A stretch of 64,000 bases of DNA, taken from an uncultured Flavobacteriales bacterium (GTDB taxonomy: Bacteria > Bacteroidota > Bacteroidia > Flavobacteriales_D > CAJJDF01). Numbering within the stretch: the stretch's first letter is position 1; every line of letters begins with the position of its first letter. The translations under genes and the position numbers were made by a program. Below, piece by piece: positions 59,423 to 64,000 of this stretch. The notes below the pieces were generated by a model that was given only the letters and a program-made list of their open reading frames with translations, made no database searches and had not been told where the DNA came from. The DNA lies in NCBI GenBank assembly GCA_905182785.1, contig CAJJDF010000017.1, positions 1 to 64,000 on the forward strand, read 5' to 3'.

Positions 59423-59878
59423 ATGTTATCAGTTTTTTCGGACGAATATTTCATGAAACAAGCCTTTGATCAAGCAAAAATTGCTTTTGAAGCAGGTGAA
59501 ATTCCCATTGGTGCAGTAGTGGTTTCTAATAATAAAATTATTGCAAGAACCCACAATCAAACCGAATTATTGAACGACTTTACAGCACATGCAGAAATGC
59601 TTGCTTTTACATCTGCATCCGAATATTTTGGAAATAAATACTTGGATAAATGCACGTTATATGTCACGCTTGAACCATGTGTCATGTGCACTGGCGCTTC
59701 ATTTTGGACAAGAATAAGTAAAGTTGTGTACGGGGCTTCTGATCCAAAAAGAGGGTTTAGCTCGGTAGAAAAATCTTTGTTTCATCCGAAGACAATTGTG
59801 AAAGAAGGAATAATGGAAAAAGAATGTTCTGATATCCTTGATTTATTTTTTGAGCACAAGAGATTATTAGGCAGTTAA
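59423..59878 (+). CDS. tadA: tRNA-specific adenosine deaminase TadA
   Basis: A 151-residue zinc deaminase. Zinc ligands and the proton shuttle are in 'DFTAHAEMLAFTSA' (HAE) and 'TLEPCVMCTGASFW' (PCxxC). It converts A34 to inosine in tRNA-Arg(ACG). Start and length suit TadA, with 'EAGEIPIGAVVVSNNKII' in front. A guanine-deaminase role is less likely given the TadA-like 'TRISKVVYGASDPKRG'. It starts 6 nt after the CorC-like gene. Confidence 0.9.
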   Translation: MLSVFSDEYFMKQAFDQAKIAFEAGEIPIGAVVVSNNKIIARTHNQTELLNDFTAHAEMLAFTSASEYFGNKYLDKCTLYVTLEPCVMCTGASFWTRISKVVYGASDPKRGFSSVEKSLFHPKTIVKEGIMEKECSDILDLFFEHKRLLGS

Positions 59879-59955
59879 ATTTTGACTCAAAATCCACTCT
59901 ATTATAAATTCTTGTTTATCTTTATCCTACATTTTCTACAAGTAGAATTTGAAAT

Positions 59956-60450
59956 ATGTCTAGAATATTAAAACATACCGTGGAGCTTTCAGTTTACGAA
60001 AGCATAGATGCATTGGCAGACTCTGATAAAGAGTTAATGCTAAGAGCAAAAAAAGTAAGTAAAACAGCTTATGCTCCTTATTCCCAATTTTATGTGGGAG
60101 CCGCAATCCGTTTAAGTTCTAATGAAATAATAGCAGGGAGTAACCAGGAGAATATGGCTTATCCATCTGGAATGTGTGCAGAGAGAGTTGCAATCTACTA
60201 TGCAAACTCTTTTCATGTTGATGCCAGAATAGATACCATCGCCATTACTGCCCGTGCCAAAGAGTTTGATGTAAATCATCCTATAGCACCTTGTGGGGCA
60301 TGTAGGCAGGCTATGTCAGAATATGAGTTGAAACAAAAACAGCCAATTCGGTTAATTATGACTGGAGAAACTGGAGAGGTTTTTATAGCGGAAAGTGTCG
60401 AGATGATACTGCCGTTTATGTTTAATGAAATTGAATTGAAAAAAAAATAA
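59956..60450 (+). CDS. cdd: Cytidine deaminase
   Basis: A 164-residue zinc enzyme that deaminates cytidine and deoxycytidine for pyrimidine salvage. Motifs are 'MCAERVAIYYA' (Cys-Ala-Glu) and 'APCGACRQAM' (two Cys), with the substrate loop 'TAYAPYSQFYVGAAI'. It lies 2 nt before pdhA, so the two are co-transcribed, an arrangement I recall from other flavobacteria. Confidence 0.95.
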   Translation: MSRILKHTVELSVYESIDALADSDKELMLRAKKVSKTAYAPYSQFYVGAAIRLSSNEIIAGSNQENMAYPSGMCAERVAIYYANSFHVDARIDTIAITARAKEFDVNHPIAPCGACRQAMSEYELKQKQPIRLIMTGETGEVFIAESVEMILPFMFNEIELKKK

Positions 60451-60452
60451 TT

Positions 60453-61481
60453 ATGGCTACTGCAACAAAAAAAGCAACAACCAAAAGCAAATTAAAACAC
60501 TCGAAAGCACAGTACATGAAATGGTACGAAGACATGTTGCTCATGAGGAAGTTTGAAGAAAAAACGGGACAATTATATATCCAACAAAAGTTTGGAGGAT
60601 TTTGTCATTTATACATTGGGCAAGAAGCAATAGTTGCTGGAACTGTGAGCGCTACCAGAAAAGGAGACAAACACATTACAGCCTACAGAGATCATGCTCA
60701 CCCAATAGGATTGGGAATGCACCCAAAAGTGGTAATGGCTGAATTATACGGTAGAACAACAGGCTGTTCTAAAGGAAAAGGAGGATCTATGCATATGTTT
60801 GACATAGAAAGAGGATTGATGGGAGGACATGGAATTGTAGGTGCACAAATTCCAATGGGAGCAGGAATTGCATTTGCAGAAAAATATAATAAAACAAAGA
60901 ATGTTGTTATTACCTCTTTTGGAGATGGAGCAGCAAGACAAGGAGCACTTCATGAAACATTTAATATGGCAATGATGTGGAAACTTCCTGTCATATTTGT
61001 TATTGAAAATAATAATTATGCAATGGGAACTTCTGTAGAAAGAACTTCTAATGTAAAAGACTTAAGTAAAATGGGATTGTCTTACGACATGCCTTCTGAA
61101 ACTGTAGATGGAATGAGCTGTGAAGCTGTGCATGCTGCAATGGAAACTGCTGTCGCAAGAGCAAGAAAAGGAGATGGGCCCACTTTGTTAAATATCGAAA
61201 CTTATCGTTACAAAGGACACTCAATGAGTGATCCTCAAAAGTATAGGAGTAAGGCTGAAGTAGAAGAGCACATGGATATCGATCCTATCTCTCAGGTTCT
61301 TAATGTGATAAAATCGAATAAATTTGCAACAGCAAAACAATTAGAAGTAATTGACAAAAAAGTAAAAGAATTGGTTGCAGAATCAATTAAATTTGCTGAG
61401 GATTCGCCTTACCCAGAAGCGCATGAGTTGTATGAAGATGTATACAAGGAGGAATATCCTTTTATGATTGAGTATAAGTAA
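60453..61481 (+). CDS. pdhA: Pyruvate dehydrogenase E1 component, alpha subunit
   Basis: A 342-residue thiamine-diphosphate enzyme subunit. The ThDP motif is 'GDGAARQGALHETFNMA' followed by 'VIENNNYAMGTS'; the phosphate-loop region has 'YRYKGHSMSDPQKYRS'. A Lys/Thr-rich leader of about 18 residues precedes the core ('QYMKWYEDMLLMRKFEEKTG'). With the beta subunit it decarboxylates pyruvate and loads the acetyl group onto lipoyl E2, encoded 41 nt downstream. The beta subunit gene is not in the window. Confidence 0.95.
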   Translation: MATATKKATTKSKLKHSKAQYMKWYEDMLLMRKFEEKTGQLYIQQKFGGFCHLYIGQEAIVAGTVSATRKGDKHITAYRDHAHPIGLGMHPKVVMAELYGRTTGCSKGKGGSMHMFDIERGLMGGHGIVGAQIPMGAGIAFAEKYNKTKNVVITSFGDGAARQGALHETFNMAMMWKLPVIFVIENNNYAMGTSVERTSNVKDLSKMGLSYDMPSETVDGMSCEAVHAAMETAVARARKGDGPTLLNIETYRYKGHSMSDPQKYRSKAEVEEHMDIDPISQVLNVIKSNKFATAKQLEVIDKKVKELVAESIKFAEDSPYPEAHELYEDVYKEEYPFMIEYK

Positions 61482-61522
61482 GATTGTTGGAAAAGAAAAA
61501 ACTATAAAAAGATTTAAGAGTT

Positions 61523-62806
61523 ATGGCAGAAATAATTAGAATGCCCAAGTTGAGTGATACAATGGTAGAAGGTGTTGTTGCAGAATGGCACAAGAAAATT
61601 GGTGAATCAGTAGAAGAGGGGGAATTAATAGCTGAAATTGAAACAGATAAAGCTACTATGGAGTTCGAATCATTTTTTGATGGTGTGTTATTACACATTG
61701 GAGTTGAAAAAGGAAAGGCAGCTCCAGTAAATGATATTCTTGCTATAATTGGAGAAAAAGGAGAAGATATTAAAGCGTTACTTGAAGCTGAAGCAAGTGG
61801 AGATAACGCAAAAGTAGAAGAGAAAGTAGAAGAAAAAGAAACACGAAAACCCGCACCTGTCTCTGCACCAAAAATTGAAGCGCCAAAAGCAGCTTCAGTA
61901 AAAGTAATGGTAGAAGCACCAAAAATGGTTGCTCAACCTTCTTATTCGGATAATGGAACAGATTTAAAAATATCACCTTTGGCTAAGAACTTGGCAAATG
62001 ACAAAGGATTAAACCTTTCTCAAATAAAAGGAACAGGAGAAGGAGGAAGAATTGTAAAAAGAGACGTAGATAATTTTAAAGGAGGGAATGCAGCAAGTTA
62101 TGTCAATAGAGAAATCTATTCAGAACAGCCTGTTTCTCAAATGAGAAAAACAATAGCAAGAAGATTGGGGGAAAGTAAATTTACGGCTCCTCATTTTTAC
62201 CTTACTATATCTATTGATATGGATAATGCAATGGAAGCAAGGAATGCAATAAATAAATCTATTGCTCCAAGTAAAGTTTCGTTTAATGATTTAGTAATAA
62301 AATCTGCTGCAGCATCATTAAAGTTACACCCAGCAATTAATGCTTCTTGGCAAGAAGATACTATTCGATATAATGAGCATGTGAATGTTGGAGTTGCAGT
62401 ATCTGTTGAAGATGGCTTGCTAGTCCCTGTTGTTAGATTCGCAGATGGAAAAACATTATCTCAAATTTCTAATGAAGTAAGAGTATTAGCTAAAAAAGCA
62501 AAAGATAAAAAACTACAACCACAAGAGTGGGAGGGAAATACATTTACAATTTCTAACTTAGGAATGTTTGGAATAGAGGAGTTCACAGCAATTATTAATA
62601 CACCAGATTCTTGTATTCTTGCAATTGGTGGAATTTCCCAAGTTCCTGTAGTTAAAAAAGGAAAAGTAGTTCCAGGAAACATAATGAAAGTAACACTTTC
62701 TTGTGATCATAGAGTGGTAGATGGAGTAGCAGGATCTAAATATTTGCAATCGTTCAAAAACTTTATGGAGAATCCAGTTTTGTTATTGGGAGCTTATAAT
62801 ATTTAA
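61523..62806 (+). CDS. pdhC: Pyruvate dehydrogenase E2, dihydrolipoamide acetyltransferase
   Basis: A 427-residue protein with one lipoyl domain (about 1-78, lipoyl Lys43 in 'EIETDKATMEFES'), an Ala/Glu/Lys/Pro linker (about 90-140), an E3-binding domain ('KISPLAKNLANDKGLNLSQI', 'GEGGRIVKRDV') and the catalytic acyltransferase domain ('VSQMRKTIARRLGESKFTAP', ending 'LSCDHRVVDGVAGSKYLQSF'). It transfers the acetyl group to CoA and forms the core of the complex. Only one lipoyl domain is present, against two or three in some homologues. E3 is encoded elsewhere. Confidence 0.96.
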   Translation: MAEIIRMPKLSDTMVEGVVAEWHKKIGESVEEGELIAEIETDKATMEFESFFDGVLLHIGVEKGKAAPVNDILAIIGEKGEDIKALLEAEASGDNAKVEEKVEEKETRKPAPVSAPKIEAPKAASVKVMVEAPKMVAQPSYSDNGTDLKISPLAKNLANDKGLNLSQIKGTGEGGRIVKRDVDNFKGGNAASYVNREIYSEQPVSQMRKTIARRLGESKFTAPHFYLTISIDMDNAMEARNAINKSIAPSKVSFNDLVIKSAAASLKLHPAINASWQEDTIRYNEHVNVGVAVSVEDGLLVPVVRFADGKTLSQISNEVRVLAKKAKDKKLQPQEWEGNTFTISNLGMFGIEEFTAIINTPDSCILAIGGISQVPVVKKGKVVPGNIMKVTLSCDHRVVDGVAGSKYLQSFKNFMENPVLLLGAYNI

Positions 62807-62855
62807 AAACAATACTGGCATATACTTTGATGTATAACTATAAAAAATTAAAAGC

Positions 62856-63650
62856 ATGAAGAAAGATATAATCATATACTTGGTTTTAGGAATTTTACTT
62901 TTTTCATGTAAAATTAAGAAAGGAGCTCAAAAAGAGTCAATTAAAATAGAGTCAGTAGAAGAAGTGAATTCATATGAAAAAATAGATTTAGACCAAATTA
63001 CAAGTCAAATTGCGGGTAATTATATGATTACTTTCATAGAATCTATCCCTGAGTTTAATGAAATTACACCCTTGGTAAAAATTGATAAAACAGGAAAAAT
63101 TAGTGGAAAAAACGGATGTAATTCGTTCTTCGGTCAATTAAATACTGAAGGAAGCGGATTGATTCAAAATTTAGGTTCTACAAGAATGGCATGTGAAGGT
63201 GAAGCTGATGATTTGGAAAGAGCTATGATGGCAACTTTAAAAGAAGTCACAAACATAACTATAGACGAAAATTTCATTAATTTTTATTCTGACGATAGAA
63301 TTGTTTTAACTGGAAAAGAATTATCTCTGGAAAGGGGAAATTGGCAAGTGATTTCTATTGAAGGAAAGGAATATGAACAAATGCCTTCTTTTGAAGTGGT
63401 GAATAATAGAATGAATGGTCATACAGGTTGTAACTCATTTTTCGGGATGGTTGCTCAAAATGGATTTAGTCTAAAAATTCTTGAACCAGGAATGACAGAA
63501 ATGGAATGTCAAGATTTTGACATGAAAATGGAATCAAAGTTTATGCAAGCATTGGGTAAGATTACAGAATATAATAAAGAAGGAGAAATAGCAATTTTTT
63601 CTCATGAAGGAAAAGAATTGTTTAGAGCTTTAAACCCAGAACAAGAATAG
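62856..63650 (+). CDS. Lipoprotein with two META domains
   Basis: A 264-residue lipoprotein: lipobox 'LGILLFSC' (Cys18), then two META/HslJ-like beta domains, about 48-150 and 155-260. Each has the motif 'GKNGCNSFFGQLNTEG' / 'GHTGCNSFFGMVAQNG' and a second Cys ('TRMACEGEADDLERAMM' / 'TEMECQDFDMKMESKFM'), giving one likely disulfide per domain. META proteins have been linked to heat-shock or drug tolerance in other bacteria, but no activity is established. It has its own spacing after pdhC and no obvious promoter. Confidence 0.88.
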   Translation: MKKDIIIYLVLGILLFSCKIKKGAQKESIKIESVEEVNSYEKIDLDQITSQIAGNYMITFIESIPEFNEITPLVKIDKTGKISGKNGCNSFFGQLNTEGSGLIQNLGSTRMACEGEADDLERAMMATLKEVTNITIDENFINFYSDDRIVLTGKELSLERGNWQVISIEGKEYEQMPSFEVVNNRMNGHTGCNSFFGMVAQNGFSLKILEPGMTEMECQDFDMKMESKFMQALGKITEYNKEGEIAIFSHEGKELFRALNPEQE

Positions 63651-63669
63651 TTTTGATATATATAAGCAA

Positions 63670-63694
63670 TTGTGTAATATCTTACTTAACTTTG
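63670..63694 (+). promoter_or_regulatory. Promoter of the bacilliredoxin gene
   Basis: TAACTTTG at 63687-63694 matches the -7 element and ends 27 nt before the ATG. TTG at 63670-63672 is 14 bp upstream, short of the ideal spacing. Confidence 0.5.
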
Positions 63695-63721
63695 CAAAAC
63701 AATAATAAACAATAAATAGTT

Positions 63722-64000
63722 ATGTACCCAGAAGAAATAGTAGCACCAATAAGAGAAGATTTAGTAGGAGCAGGATTTACAGAGTTAAGGAATGCTGACG
63801 AAGTTGATGAGTTAATGAAGCAAGGAGGAACAACTTTATGCGTGATTAATTCAGTATGTGGGTGTGCAGCAAGAAATGCAAGGCCAGCAGCAAAATTATC
63901 TGTAGAGATGAGTGAAAAAACACCAACAAATATTGTAACAGTATTTGCAGGAGTAGATGCAGAAGCAGTAGCACAAGCAAGAAAATACACTTTGCCTTAT
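63722..64000 (+). CDS. Bacilliredoxin (BrxA/BrxB, YphP/YqiW family), 3' end missing
   Basis: The first 93 codons of a gene that runs off the window. The product begins 'MYPEEIVAPIREDLVGAGFT' and has the family active site Cys-Gly-Cys (Cys46, Cys48) in 'NSVCGCAARNARPAAK', then 'VTVFAGVDAEAVAQAR'. Bacilliredoxins remove bacillithiol from S-bacillithiolated proteins in Firmicutes; many Bacteroidota also encode them. A clear -7 promoter element precedes the ATG. Only the C-terminal third is unseen. Confidence 0.93.
   Translation, partial: MYPEEIVAPIREDLVGAGFTELRNADEVDELMKQGGTTLCVINSVCGCAARNARPAAKLSVEMSEKTPTNIVTVFAGVDAEAVAQARKYTLPY

Noticed and set aside
59880..59892. TTTTGACTCAAAA palindrome before cdd as an operator
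   Set aside because: A 13-bp AT-rich palindrome is expected by chance in DNA of this composition and no second copy was noticed.

Overview
This is an AT-rich chromosomal segment of a Bacteroidota bacterium, most likely of the order Flavobacteriales. The main evidence is a nearly complete set of type IX secretion / gliding genes (sprA, sprE/porW, gldB, a porP/sprF-family gene, gldK-gldL-gldM-gldN), two secreted proteins with T9SS type A sorting tails, a GLPGLI-family protein, and promoters of the Bacteroidota type (TTG, a 17-21 bp spacer, TANNTTTG) about 20-30 nt before start codons, with little Shine-Dalgarno signal.

Layout. 1-6.8 kb: end of a flavin reductase gene, a DUF3127 protein, an unusual tandem-methyltransferase gene overlapping a GT4 glycosyltransferase gene, then a VOC protein with gltX and a 61-residue protein. 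6.8-14.3 kb: a secreted M43-type metalloprotease, a coiled-coil protein whose C-terminal zinc ribbon has lost all four cysteines, an MMPL-type transporter, lnt and tRNA-Phe. 14.3-21.5 kb: an almost gene-free 590-bp stretch with repeats, then a signalling block (a 1403-residue kinase with about eight PAS domains and a GAF domain, a single-domain response regulator, a REC-PAS-kinase, and one or two small unknown ORFs). This block looks accessory. 21.5-37.5 kb: ruvA-sprA, a small T9SS cargo, a TlpA-like thioredoxin, tatA-gatA, an M23-like protein without catalytic residues, sprE and gldB. 37.5-44 kb: miaB with a sigma-54 activator that lacks a receiver, then a GLPGLI/outer-membrane-receptor pair. 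44-54.3 kb: topA with a ureohydrolase-fold protein lacking the metal ligands, then porP-like and gldKLMN, with inverted repeats in three of the four spacers. 54.3-64 kb: rfbB, a TM2 protein, superoxide dismutase, an Nfu-type Fe-S protein, a CorC/HlyC-like protein, tadA, cdd, pdhA-pdhC, a tandem-META lipoprotein and the start of a bacilliredoxin gene.

How the genes work together. SprA is the outer-membrane translocon, GldL/GldM the inner-membrane motor, GldK/GldN the periplasmic ring, SprE a ring-to-translocon lipoprotein, and the PorP-like protein an outer-membrane partner. The metalloprotease at 6.8 kb and the small protein at 29.6 kb are probable cargo. Lnt would supply triacylated lipoproteins, a class to which SprE, GldB and GldK belong. 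No CRISPR array, phage, transposase or rRNA gene was seen. The items most worth a second look are the three proteins with conserved folds but missing active or metal sites, the inverted repeats in the gld cluster, the methyltransferase-methyltransferase-GT4 module, and the PAS-kinase block behind tRNA-Phe.
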